From Rhizomucor pusillus (lineage: Eukaryota; Mucoromycota; Mucoromycetes; Mucorales; Lichtheimiaceae): a stretch of 61,905 nucleotides of DNA. The notes under the pieces are model-generated. The model saw only the letters and a program-made list of their open reading frames with translations, made no database searches and was not told the origin of the DNA. Location of the stretch: positions 1-61,905 of the forward strand of contig FWWN02000212.1 of assembly GCA_900175165.2 (NCBI GenBank), in the 5' to 3' direction. This document shows, in pieces, positions 12,151 through 23,755 of the stretch (positions within the stretch are counted from its first letter, which is position 1; the number at the start of each line of letters is the position of its first letter). The translations under genes were made by a program, and so were the position numbers.

Positions 12151-13063
12151 TTAAGTGTTGCTTTGTTCATCCACGCCGTCGTAGTAATAGATCTTGTTCC
12201 AGCATTCTTGACTGCAAGTGCAGTACCGGACAGGCAATTTGATCTTGTCCCATGGTATCCAGCGTATTAGCGCAATGCCATCGTGGAATATGATCGAAGC
12301 ACATGTGTCGCAGTTAGTTGCAATCTCAGGATCTTGGATGATATGTAGCTTTTCGAGCATGTCCTGGTTCAAGATGGAGTCACGCAACGCATCTATACCA
12401 TCTAACTGTATCAGATTGTTTCCAATGGTTTGCAGGCATATCGATCGTAGCGATGCAATGCAGAACTTGTTCACTTCATTGGTGTTAGTATCAAAACAAT
12501 TGCCATCGAACCAGAATTGCTCGGGGATGATACGGACGAGGCTGGCTGGTATGCATCGTAGTTTGTTGCCGGTAACATCGAGCACTTGCAATCGACGCAG
12601 TTGTCCAATTTGATCCGGTAAAAACGTAAGCTGGTTCTCATGGAGATAAAGTTCCTCCAACAGTTGTAGCCTGCCAATCTCGGGAGAAATCGTCTTTATA
12701 TTGTTGTAGCCGACGTTGAGTTCGCGTAAATTTGATAATTGCCACAACTCGCGCGGAAGCGTCTCGAGGAAGTTGTTGTGAAGTATAAGTCGTGACAAAT
12801 GCGTCAAGTGGTTCAGCGCTGGAGTTGCTATGCTCTGAAGAAGAAATAATGTTTACTTAGAAATGCGGGAGGAGGCGAAAGTATATATAAACAGGAATAC
12901 TTGCAAGACTGTTCAGTTGTCTGTACGCGAGATTGACATTTAAAACAAAGCTCTCGGTGCTCACAAGCTTTTTCTTCTTCTGTTGTTCTTCTCCTTCGTC
13001 TGTGCACTGGTAGAACGTCGCAGCACAGCCTTGCATGTACCAGAGCACGGCGATCGTCTTCAT
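12151..13063 (-). CDS. Leucine-rich repeat protein with C-terminal Cys cluster
   Basis: Two exons. The first reads from an ATG at 13063 (MKTIAVLWYMQG) through a Lys/Gln-rich linker to LNVNLAYRQLNSL. The second carries at least four leucine-rich repeats (LSRLILHNNFLETLP, LRELNVGYNNIKTIS, LEELYLHENQLTFLP, LQVLDVTGNKLRCIP). A C-terminal section follows with CDTCAS and YCTCSQECW, which looks like a small metal-binding knuckle seen at the end of some fungal LRR proteins. The exon join is ambiguous: GCAA/GTATTC to CATAG/CAACTCC (GT-AG) and CTT/GCAAGT to TTCAG/AGCATA (GC-AG) both keep frame and differ by one residue change. A protein-interaction scaffold is likely; the pathway is unknown. The start is uncertain because no strong upstream ATG is in frame. 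Confidence 0.75.
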
Positions 13064-13161
13064 TGGATCATGTCTTGAGAGAAAAGTCAAGTCGGGGATC
13101 GGTCGCACGCGGTCGATCCGTCCCCCCAAAAATTTAAAAGTTTCATCAGTTTATTATTATC

Positions 13162-15869
13162 TTAGAGTTTTGCAGCCTTGATGAAGGAAAGGTTATCTTT
13201 ACGGTGTAATATCGTTTTAACAATCTCCTGCACAAAAAAAAACCGCGGCATGCTTAGCAGCTGTTGTTAAATTGTCGTTTTAAACTATATAACTTACTGC
13301 CATGTATTTCCTCGTTTCGGGAGAATTGACGGGATTTCTCTGGACAGCTTCCCACAAAGCTTGGTATGCGTTGCCATCTTTTCTGCCGAGGGCGCTGTTC
13401 AGCTCTCTATCGGTGAAGCCGAATGCATCCGTAAGGTTGATAGCGTCGGAAGCAACTGATGCCAAAGCTCCACGGAACTGCGCCTGCATAGGGTTCACGC
13501 CAGCAGCCACAATGGTACCGGTAGCCAAGAAAGACGCAAGGGAAGATTGAGTAATGACCGATAGACAAAACTATATTCCCGAGTGTGAATATGCAAAACG
13601 CACTTGGAAAATAGTGTATTTATAACTTACTAGATTCGCCAACTTATCGTGCACGTTTGAAAGTGCAGAGTAGCGTTGAGAAGATGCAATGTCTTGGGCC
13701 TTTGCTTGGAGCTGCTTGACCAAGAGATACTCGGCGTGTGCAAAGGAAACGTTCCAGCATTCCATGTTCAGGTCAGACCAGGGTCGTCCAGCTTGCAGCT
13801 GCTGTGCCAGATCGACGACGAGGCGTGCCGCACGCAGACCGAAAAGTGAAAGCTGCATCTCTGGTTTTTGGATATCGCATGCATCGTTTATCTCGAGGGC
13901 TTGACCGTTATCGCTGGGCACGATCTTCAAGTACTCAGCTGAAGCAAGCGTCAAGGGCTTGCCACTGATCAAATTCTGCAACTGCTTCAAGAGAGCTCTG
14001 GCAACCTGCTGCGTGAGCACATAGTTGTCACCTTCGTACGTATTGGCAGGTACAAAGTTTGCAAACTGATCAGATACACCGCTGAATGCAGAGAAACCGT
14101 GACCGCCCATGGCTTTTCTGCATTCTTCGAGGCCTTCCGAGGAACGGCGTGAGCTCCATGTCTTCAGAGCACAGCTGGCAACGTGCATTTCTGGCAGCAT
14201 ACTAGCGTCATTCCGAGCGAGCTGCTGGGTCATTGATACAAAGTTGCTATGGAGCTCTTGGCCGGCAACGATAAGGGTGTAAGCGGTTGCGATGGCTGGA
14301 TACAGACGATGCTGCACGGAAGAGTATGAGATAACCTGGGCTTCCAAACCACTCGCTTTGTCCGCATTGAATTGTCGACGAACTGTGCAGTAACGCGTCG
14401 CAATGGTTGCAGCCTTAGCAAGTCGCCATCCAGCATCTGATACGATACCGACTCGCAGCTTCACCATGCTGCCATAAGAGATCTTGGAATGGATAGCAGG
14501 TGTATATTTACCGTCCCTTGACACTTGAGCAAACTTCATCAGCATGTTATCTCGTGGAATGCGAACGTGATCAAATAGGACATCTAAAGACAAAATATAT
14601 AATTAAGGGAAGCGTCCTTGTGAAAAAGATAGTAAAACCTTACAGCCATTATCGGTCGTGGCGAAACCTCCGTATGCCTTTGGACCGATGTCACCTACAG
14701 TGACGCCAGGAATAGGTTGGAAATCCACTATTTCGGGACGATATCCAGTTAATATTACTTCGTATCATCATTTGCATGATCCATGCGTGCAGATACATAC
14801 TAGGAGACCGGATGGGTACAATGAAAATGTGGGGACCATAAGATTTGCCTGCAATTATCAATTGTGCCTGTGCGTTTTACATATATATGTATGAAACCTT
14901 GTTAGTTGTTGTATACACGGCTGAAAAAAAAAAAAAAAGAACGGCCAGGTTCGGGCGCTTTACCTGCAACACGGCGTGGGTGCTGACCACACCGAGACCG
15001 CCGATCCACCACTTGGCAGCCTATTTTCGTTAAAGTGATGTGTTCGATCGTCATTAAACTGATCCTTATATTTTCGACATTTATTCTTACCGTCAGGTCC
15101 GGGCTATGGATGATAAATTCGTCTGTCTTCTCATCAAACGTCGCGGTCGTTTGCAAGCCTACGACGTTGGATCCATGGCTGTTTAAATGTCTGTTAATAC
15201 ACCAATTGTTGAAAACCAAGGGGAAAGAAGCGGTACCTGAGTTCTGTCTGTGCATAGCAACCGATGATAGCATGGCGTTTCGCCGCTCCCAACCATTTCT
15301 GAACTTGCTCGGGAGTTCCTTGCGACTCGATGACAGGCATGAAGGCTTAGCAGCACATGTATTCTTTTAGCATATACTTTTAAAAGCGGTCGTTGTGTGC
15401 TCAAGTTATTACCACCGTAATTCAAAGAAAGCTATTTACGCGGGCGCGAATGAGAATTGCCGTTTTTCCTCCCATTTCTCTTGCTTACCGGCGTCATGGT
15501 ATCTGCAACCACATACAGCTGCCCAAACTCTTCATCTGTCAAGCTGTGTTCTTCGGCAATCTCAATGAGCCTTCTGGCGGCGTGAATAGATTGACTCAGT
15601 TGCTATGACGAAATCACAGTGGTGAAAGGCATGTTCAATAGTGGGCAACAAAAGGAGGCTACCTCTTCTCTGCTCATAAACACAGTGTTGCTTCTGTGCA
15701 AGAGAGGTTCCCTTTCGACGATGGCACGCAGACGATTGAGCTTTTGCAGTGCCTCTGGACCACCGCGCAAAAGCGTGGTCAGTAAGTCGACAGAGAAGGA
15801 TGCGTTCTTTCGTGCAGTTTCAACGTCAATATTTCCCTGCTTGAGAGCTGTAGTTGTTGCTGTTGTCAT
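13162..15869 (-). CDS. POX1: Peroxisomal acyl-CoA oxidase
   Basis: FAD enzyme of the first step of peroxisomal beta-oxidation: acyl-CoA to trans-2-enoyl-CoA, producing hydrogen peroxide. Eleven exons (15869-15663, 15602-15489, 15431-15416, 15345-15237, 15178-15091, 15020-14964, 14867-14801, 14727-14644, 14583-13631, 13570-13298, 13227-13162) sum to 2034 bases, 677 residues, normal for the family. Landmarks in order: FMSREEQ, a 16-nt microexon (LSLNY), IIGCYAQTELSHGSN, DEFIIHSPDLT, KWWIGGLG, VTVGDIGPKAYG, LFDHVRIPRDNML, CRKAMGGHGFSA, NTYEGDNYVL. It ends in Ala-Lys-Leu, a PTS1 signal for peroxisomal import. It is divergent from the DGAT1-like gene with 417 bases between start codons. An A-run of about 15 lies in intron 6 (about 14925-14939). 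Confidence 0.95.
15416..15431 (-). other. 16-nt microexon of the acyl-CoA oxidase gene
   Basis: Flanked by AAATAG and GTGGTA on the minus strand. It encodes Leu-Ser-Leu-Asn-Tyr plus one base. Without it the upstream exon (phase 0) and downstream exon (phase 1) cannot join in frame. With it the product reads ADTMTPLSLNYAFMPVIESQ, of the length and pattern expected at this place in acyl-CoA oxidases. Confidence 0.75.
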
Positions 15870-16286
15870 TCTCTTGTATCGAAACTCAAGAAAGCAGCGG
15901 AAAAGAGCAGAGAGCCTTTATTCATTTCGCGCAGAGAATATACACATGTTCACGTATCGTGTAATGCCTTTCACACGGCCGTCCTGTTGGCTGGGGTGGA
16001 AGGTCCGGCAGAGGGGAAAAACCTGAGCCGAAGAGAACGAGACAAAGCAGCAAACCTTGTCTTGTTCGTCTGTACACTCCAAAGCAGAGTGAAGGAATGC
16101 TGTTGCTGCAATAACAATAATAAAGTTTATTCATTTTCAAGAGCTTTTGCAAACCAGCGAATCGGCAATATTAGTTTTCACATGCAACGTGCACGGTGCC
16201 ACATTTTTGTATCCCTACTCTTTTTTGTACCTCGTGGCCGCAATTTCTCCTCCTCTTTCCCGCTCTTTTACTCTCTTGTTGTCTAT
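15870..16286. promoter_or_regulatory. Shared divergent promoter of acyl-CoA oxidase and DGAT1-like gene
   Basis: 417 bases separate the two start codons. The region must hold both promoters, unless one gene starts further inside. It has GC-rich patches (near 15977 and 16010) between AT-rich stretches. I see no clear TATA box or convincing fatty-acid response element. Confidence 0.6.
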
Positions 16287-18031
16287 ATGTCTTCTCTTAC
16301 ACGACGGCCTGTCAAGGTGGTCACCGACAGCGAGGACGATCAGTCCGATATCCGCACCAGGAGCGACTTCCACATCACCAGCAGAAAGTCGGCGAACGGT
16401 GCAGCTGCTGGCGACAAGCAGGAAGATAAGAAGAAACAGCGCTATGCGTACCTCGGCTTGAAACACACGTTGCCGATCCACACAATCACGAAGGCTTCGG
16501 TGCTTTCAAAGGAAGCACCGCCCGAGAACTACAGTGGCTTCATTCGGCTTGGCAGTAGGTGTCGTTTGCTCGGTGGAGCGGGATTTTGCCGCCACCGTGT
16601 TCGTTTGTGATCATGGACCTCGGTCGTTGACAGCTTTATCTCTCTCTCTTTTCCTTTCGATGTAACAGTGCTCGTGCTCGGAGCCAGCAATATCCGTCTG
16701 ATCATTGAAAATTGGATGAAATATGGTCTGCTGATACGCTTGCCTCACAGCTACATCCCGTACCAAGACTATCCGCTGTCGGTGCTCGCCTGGCTAAGTG
16801 TCCCGATCTGTTTGGCCATCACGTTTCTCATCGAAGTTGGCATGAGCCACTTGGCGAAAATCGCGCGTAACGCCAAACCAGATTTCCGGAACAAAGTCAC
16901 CATACTCAATAACCTCGCAGCCGCCGCACACTTCATGCATCTCAGTTTCCTGTTGACATACCCATCATACATTGTGTATACCAAAATATATCATCCACTC
17001 AGTAAGTCCGGCCTATATTGATCAAGACACATATATGCAATGCTAATGTGTATAACAGTGGGTTCCGGTGTTGTGATCATTTGTCTGGTCACATTCCTCA
17101 AGCTTGTTTCTTACACTCTTGTCAATCAAGAATTGCGACAGCTGTACATTGACGGCAAGTCCGAGGACAATGACAACCAACAGCAGCAGCAGCAGCATCA
17201 AGGAGAAGCGCAGTACCCCGACAACATCAACATCCACAACCTTATCTACTTTTTCTTTGCCCCAACATTGTGTTATCAGCCCGTCTACCCACGATCACCG
17301 GAATTTCGCCCAACTTTCTTCCTGAAACGTGTGGGCGAACTGATTGTCTGTCTCGTGATGATGTATGTCTTGACAGAGCAGTATGCCAAACCTACCTTGG
17401 CTAACTCGCTGCAAGCGCTGGAGGAGAAGAATTACGTTGTCATCGCTGAACGTGTCCTTAAACTGTCGTCTACCGTGGTCGTGATCTGGCTTCTCATGTT
17501 CTACGCGCTATTCCATGCTTACCTCAATGCATTGAGCGAAGTTTTGCGCTTTGGTGACCGTACGTTTTACCTGGCATGGTGGAACTCTGGTAACCTGGCG
17601 ACATACTGGCGTCTGTGGAACCGTCCAGTGTATCTTTTCTTTAAACGGCATGTGTACATCCCGAGTGTACAGGCTGGCATGTCGCCTGCTGTGTGCCAAT
17701 TGCTGGTGTTTTTAGTATCTGCAGTGCTTCACGAAGTTCTCGTTGGTGTACCGACGCATGCCATCACTGGCTTTGCGTTCTGGGGCATGTTTGGACAAAT
17801 CCCCTTGATTGCACTTACTCGCGCGCTGGAAAAATGGCGTGGAAAGGATAGTGCTCTCGGAAACACCATTTTCTGGTAAGTCGTGGTAACGTCAGCGAGT
17901 CTGCGTCGTGCAAAATGCTTATGCCCCGTTTGCAAAGGATTTCGTTCTGTGTTGTGGGACAGCCTACCATAGCATTGTTGTATTATTATCAGTGGGCTGC
18001 AGCTCACAAGAATATTACACCTCCTTTGTAA
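16287..18031 (+). CDS. Diacylglycerol O-acyltransferase 1-like (MBOAT family)
   Basis: Multi-pass ER enzyme that esterifies diacylglycerol (or possibly sterol) with acyl-CoA to make storage lipid. Four exons (16287-16554, 16669-17001, 17059-17875, 17938-18031) give 503 residues, the DGAT1/SOAT size. The N-terminus is hydrophilic, then GFIRLGMLVLGASNIRLIIEN opens the membrane region. PTLCYQPVYPRS is the conserved mid-protein motif. The catalytic His lies in SAVLHEVLVGVPTH, and the C-terminus has YYYQWAAAH. A Gln run interrupts the loop near residues 245-251. Oddity: the family motif FYxDWWN reads FYLAWWN, with Asp replaced by Ala. HEVLVGVP and GMFGQIPLIAL favour DGAT1 over a sterol acyltransferase. 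The start chosen is MSSLTRRPVK; upstream frame is hydrophobic but lacks support. Confidence 0.88.
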
Positions 18032-18258
18032 AAGCAGAAAGACAATATTTGTCTCGATGTGTTCTTTCCTCCATCCTTGTTCATCCAAAAGCAGCAATAA
18101 CATTTGACACATTCTCATTCTTCTTTTCACTCGTCAAACCATCACGGGAAAATGTGTAGCCAGATCAGCGACCAACCAGAGATGGACTTTGATTTTCAAC
18201 TTTTGCAGGACCACTTTACTGCAGGATTCTCTTCTGTTTTTACCCAGACTCAACTTCA

Positions 18259-18540
18259 ATGTTTCGACGAGTCCCTGCACGCCTGTACAGTTCATTCAAC
18301 CGACCCGGACCTCTTCCGCTAGGCGATAAGAAGAAACAGAAAGAGATGCTCGACCTAATTCGGAAGAAACAGGAACAAGACATGAAGTCTGAGGGAGAAC
18401 TTCACGATGACGCTCGAAAGCGGCCCGTTGCTGAATTCGAAGGCGACGTGAATCCCAAGACTGGCGAAGTGAATGGACCCAAGCAAGAACCTCTGCGACA
18501 CGGCGATTGGAGCTTCAGCGGTCGAGTAACTGATTTTTAA
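18259..18540 (+). CDS. Succinate dehydrogenase assembly factor 4 (SDHAF4/Sdh8-like)
   Basis: Small mitochondrial matrix chaperone that binds the flavinylated catalytic subunit of complex II. A single exon of 93 residues. The N-terminus (MFRRVPARLYSSFNR) is Arg/Ser-rich, as in a mitochondrial presequence. The C-terminus has the family signature FEGDVNPKTGEVNGPK, then RHGDWSFSGRVTDF at the very end. The size fits the family. An upstream ATG at 18152 opens another frame of 56 codons that overlaps this start and ends at 18322; it could be an overlapping upstream ORF, or part of a spliced leader. Convergent with SPO7. Confidence 0.92.
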   Translation: MFRRVPARLYSSFNRPGPLPLGDKKKQKEMLDLIRKKQEQDMKSEGELHDDARKRPVAEFEGDVNPKTGEVNGPKQEPLRHGDWSFSGRVTDF

Positions 18541-18639
18541 TCTAGTTAGCAGCCTGCTCGTAGATTGTTGAAGCAGACGAGCCAAAACTGTGTTCGGCCG
18601 AAAAATGTGTACATAGAATAGAGGAGTATACATAATGTG

Positions 18640-18664
18640 TAATATATATATATATATATATATG
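18640..18664. repeat. TA dinucleotide microsatellite
   Basis: An uninterrupted run of about 11 AT/TA units lies between the convergent SDHAF4 and SPO7 stop codons. It probably sits in the 3' untranslated regions. No function is indicated. Confidence 0.8.
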
Positions 18665-18717
18665 TTGCGCGTGTGTAGTCAAGGAATAGTAGGAGGTGAT
18701 AATACGTTTGTAGTGTA

Positions 18718-19435
18718 TCAAGCAGCTTTCATCTTTGCTTGTCGAGCTCGTTTGCGTGCGTAGTAGTGTTTCCGGTAATGCTCGAAACCCTGCCTGATCT
18801 CCTCGGGTATATTGCGATAAAACCGCAGCGATCCAGACTGCCCCTGCCGTACAAACTGGAGATTGAATGATTGGAGTGCTCGGTTGCAATGTGGTATAAA
18901 TCTTTGCTGCTGTTAGAAATAGTGCAATATCACCTGTGTGTGGAATATACTTACTCTCCAGCGTACAGAATCTTTTCAGAATACATGCCAGACCTGTAAA
19001 AGAAGACCAGCGATCCTGCTACACCTAGAAGCGCAGCAGTGTTGAAGACATGAACTGAAAATAGCTTTTGCATATTTAAGCAACATTGCAAGACCGTCGC
19101 ACAGGATACAGAGCAGCATACCTTGCTCGGTTCCAGAAAAACCATGTAAAAGAAATAGACGAGCAGCACAAAGTGTATGACAAGGAATGCTGAGTTAAAC
19201 GAAGTAAGAAAGCAATGCACCATCAAGTAAGCAACCTTGAACAGATCGCCATAGAAAGTGTACCTTCATATTTCCGTTTTCGTTTCTGCAGGCGAGTCAT
19301 GTTGCCTCGCAATCGTTCTTCAAAAATGACTAGATCTCTGTAGGTCGCTTGGTCGATCGCCGAGCGTGGTGAAGATTCTGCGTTTGAGCTTGGCGTAGAG
19401 CCGGCTGATTCCTGTTGTTCTTGCAGTGGTTGCAT
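18718..19435 (-). CDS. SPO7: Spo7-like regulatory subunit of the nuclear-envelope lipin phosphatase
   Basis: Partner of the Nem1 phosphatase, which dephosphorylates phosphatidate phosphatase (Pah1/lipin) at the ER and nuclear membrane and so controls diacylglycerol supply. Four exons by GT-AG splicing. A short N-terminus leads into YRDLVIFEERLRGNMTRLQKRKRKYE. Two hydrophobic segments (VIHFVLLVYFFYMVFLEPSK and NTAALLGVAGSLVFFYRSG) are followed by MYSEKI, then FIPHCNRALQSFNLQF and a basic tail ending KMKAA. The start used is the ATG at 19435; an ATG at 19566 lies in another frame and would need splicing. Close to the DGAT1-like gene, which uses the lipid made downstream of this regulator. Confidence 0.88.
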
Positions 19436-19907
19436 TCCGGCGAAAGGGTTATGTATTTTCTTTGTGTTCGAATATGCAGACAGAGACAGAAAGCACACAA
19501 GTGCGAAGAGGTCAGCGACGGTAGAAATTGGATCCGAACTGCGCACAGTACTTTTTTGGACTCCATAATCCTCTCCTATAGCGAGAAATAGATATATAAT
19601 AGCTAATCAAAGACGAACGCTCCTGAGGTAGAGAACATATGAAGCTTTAGATTCTGTAAGTAGAACGTCTCGGCCTTTATTATTGAGAGAGTTCATCCAA
19701 TGCAGTACAAATGGTTTGTATATTTTGGAAACTTGGTGAGAATAATAGATTGCAAACTCTAGGCTGATTTCCAGACTAATGCCACCAAAAATAATAGCCG
19801 AGCCCGAATATGGAGTTCTAAGCGAACGCCAGCCCCTTAAAACGATCAAATCGGGCAAAGAAATATTTACATTTCCCAAGATGCAAAAAAAATAAAGACA
19901 AAGATAT

Positions 19908-20369
19908 TTACAAAAGACATGATCCCCAACGTTCCATGGGCGTTCTATAGATGGGTGTCATGCCTGAGCAGATGTTGCTCTTGACTTCATCCTGTGAAGC
20001 GACGACAGAGGCAGTGTATCCACCAGTGGATGCGTCGTAGTGTGCCAATGTCATTCCCAGCGGGGGCGTTGTAGGTCGCGGCGGCACCGTCATTGATGAA
20101 GGAATGGTAGTATGCGGTGCTGCGAAGACATGGACATTATCACTGTGTGTATCCAATTCCATGTGCGATGAAGACGAAGAGGAAGAAGAGAAGGAGGAAG
20201 GAGTGCTTGCCACGTTCAACCGTTTAGCGTCAGTCTAAATATAATACAATGTTGCCATTTTTTAGAATAGATGTGACGGACGAGTGATGGTTATGTAGAA
20301 TGTTATTACCGATCCGAGGCATTCATCTAGTTTTCTCTTGACAGGAGCGGCTGACGGTTCCGGAGACAT
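19908..20369 (-). CDS. Small unrecognised protein
   Basis: Two exons: MSPEPSAAPVKRKLDECLGS from an ATG at 20369, then a GT-AG intron, then TDAKRLNVASTPSS with a Ser run and a C-terminal part reading MTLAHYDASTGGYTASV, ending PMERWGSCLL. About 120 residues, no membrane segment. PVKRKLD looks like a nuclear-localisation or modification motif. No family recognised. The intact frame across a good intron supports a real gene. The start lies about 190 bases from DIM1, on the opposite strand. Confidence 0.6.
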
Positions 20370-20561
20370 CGTGACAAGTTTGGTTGTGCAGGAAAGGAAA
20401 AGAGTGAAATGTTGGCATTCCTCGCCCATTGTCTGCCTTTAAGCAAAAAAATTGAAACTCAGTTGCTCGGTTTTTTTCTTTTTTTCGGAAAAGGATCAAG
20501 CAGGAGGGAGGAGGAGGTGGTGGCTGCTCTACGTTCTGAACACATTTTTCAACAGCTCTCT

Positions 20562-21887
<1,326 letters not shown>

Positions 21888-22080
21888 GCTTACCTCTGCT
21901 GAATGCAGAGAGCACGAATTCCCTATTCATTCCCAATTTGCATTCTGAATTTGGCATTTTTTCCTTCCTTGTTTGTTGTCTGTTGTAACAAAATTGTTCC
22001 ATCTTGAATATTATATAATATACGCTTCTTAGTAAGAGGGCTAATCTACATTTTGAAGAGAATAGAACAGATGGACGAAA

Positions 22081-23349
22081 TCATGAATCCCATATAGCTT
22101 GATATTGAGTTGGTGTGGAATGCCTTTGCAACCAAGCGCTTCCAAAATCCATGTGTAAATGCGAATTGAACGGCAAGCACCCATCGAGCGCAGCTTCAGA
22201 CATGAGGTTTCCGAGGGTTTCTGTAGTGTTAGCATCGTTTTCCAATATATGCGTAGCTAGTCTCCTCAGATGATCCCAAATTGTAGTCAGGACGGCGGCC
22301 GATGCCACAGAGCCGGGCACAGACGGATGGTGACTCGGAATGCTATAATGCATTTTTTAGTGACACGACGGAAACATCATCCGGTTCTTTGTTTACCTGT
22401 CAAGATTCCTCCGCCGCCGCCGAGCAACCTTTGCGTTGTTGTATGCTATATTGTCAGAATAGGTTCCAGAATTGGTTTCAGAGACATCTGCCTCGTCGCC
22501 TTCCAGTGAAGACAACGCTTCAGAGTCCACGTTGAGCACAGTTGGATGGAACGAAGGCGTGGAAAGATTCGACTGCCTCCGCTGCTGCTGGTTATTGTTG
22601 GCTTTGTTGACAAATGAGGGCACTGCAATGCCTCCATTTGGAAGAAGAATGTTGGGCATGCTTGACGATTCTGGCACAAAGTCGATCTCCTGAGCGTGCC
22701 ACGTGCGGTCCACAGGAGGAGACGGATGGTTATCGAGCATCCTGTGCATCGCCCGCGCGAATGCAGCCGGCGAACTCAGGTCGTCGTCGCGCAGTAGCAT
22801 GAATTCTTGCTGCTGAGGAGTTTCAACAGCAGCAGCTGCTGGCGGCGGTGGTGACGGTAATACTGGACGGTGCTGCAAATTATTTGACTGCATAAACGTT
22901 CCAGTTCCGTCGTGAAAGGGTAAACTGGAAAACTCCACTGCAGGCTCACGCCCATTTCGCAGAGATGACGTTGGAATGTCGAGGTCGGAAAAAGACTCTG
23001 TGTCTGATGGATGGAATGATGAAAACGATTCGGGTTCGGAGGGATCGAGGGCTGGAGAAGTATAGTCATGTCGCTGCGAAGAAGGCGAGGGCAAGGCGGA
23101 GGTAACGACGTGCCAGTCTGTTTCTGATTCTGACGAAGTGCTGGTATTACTGGTAGTCGCAGTGTTGCTTACAACGACGTTGGTGGTAGTACGGCCAACT
23201 GCGCCTGGAGATAAGATCAGGTTTGTCTCGCCGATATCGTCCTGAATAGTAGTCTCTGGCAACGACCTCGGCAGCGGCGGAGCGTCCTCTGATGTTACAG
23301 ATGATCGTTGTCTATGCTGGGGACGTCGATGTTGCTGTGCAAAGGCCAT
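22081..23349 (-). CDS. Ser/Pro-rich protein of unknown function
   Basis: The first exon encodes about 318 residues, mostly low-complexity Ser, Pro, Thr and Asp, starting MAFAQQHRRPQHRQRSS. It has short ordered-looking islands (ESETDWHVVTSALPSP, FARAMHRMLDNHPSP, DRTWHAQEIDFVPE) and ends in a basic run, ARRRRRNLDR. A GT-AG intron (AG/GTAAAC to TTATAG/CATTCC) leads to a second exon reading HHPSVPGSVASAAVLTTIWD and RRLATHILENDANTTETLG, which looks helical. No family recognised. The end is uncertain: a further splice near 22140 is possible. Confidence 0.6.
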
Positions 23350-23755
23350 ATTAGAAAGGGAAAGGGGGTGTTGTGAGCGAAAGGTGAAAGAGAACCAAAA
23401 ATTGACGCAACCGCCCTATTTCATTTTTTGGGGGGGTTTGTGAAGAGTTGGGTCTGGTGACTGCCGACCGTTATCTCATTTTTCATTCCTCGATCATCGT
23501 CGGTATCGTCTGTTTGTTTGTAATCTCCAAATAAGCAGTTGTCCCCCAGAAAATAGCACAAAATCAAGGAAAAAGATCAGATACGGGCTAAAAATGAAAG
23601 TTACGGCGTGGTATCGGGTGAATGCCAAACCGGAAACTCTATTCAAGGAAATCCCAGATCTGCCATCTGGCTGGTTCCTAGATGAAAAAGCCCGAAATCT
23701 TTTCGCACATTTTCTAATTTCTTCTTTTTCCTTTTCTTTTCCACGACCTAGTGAC

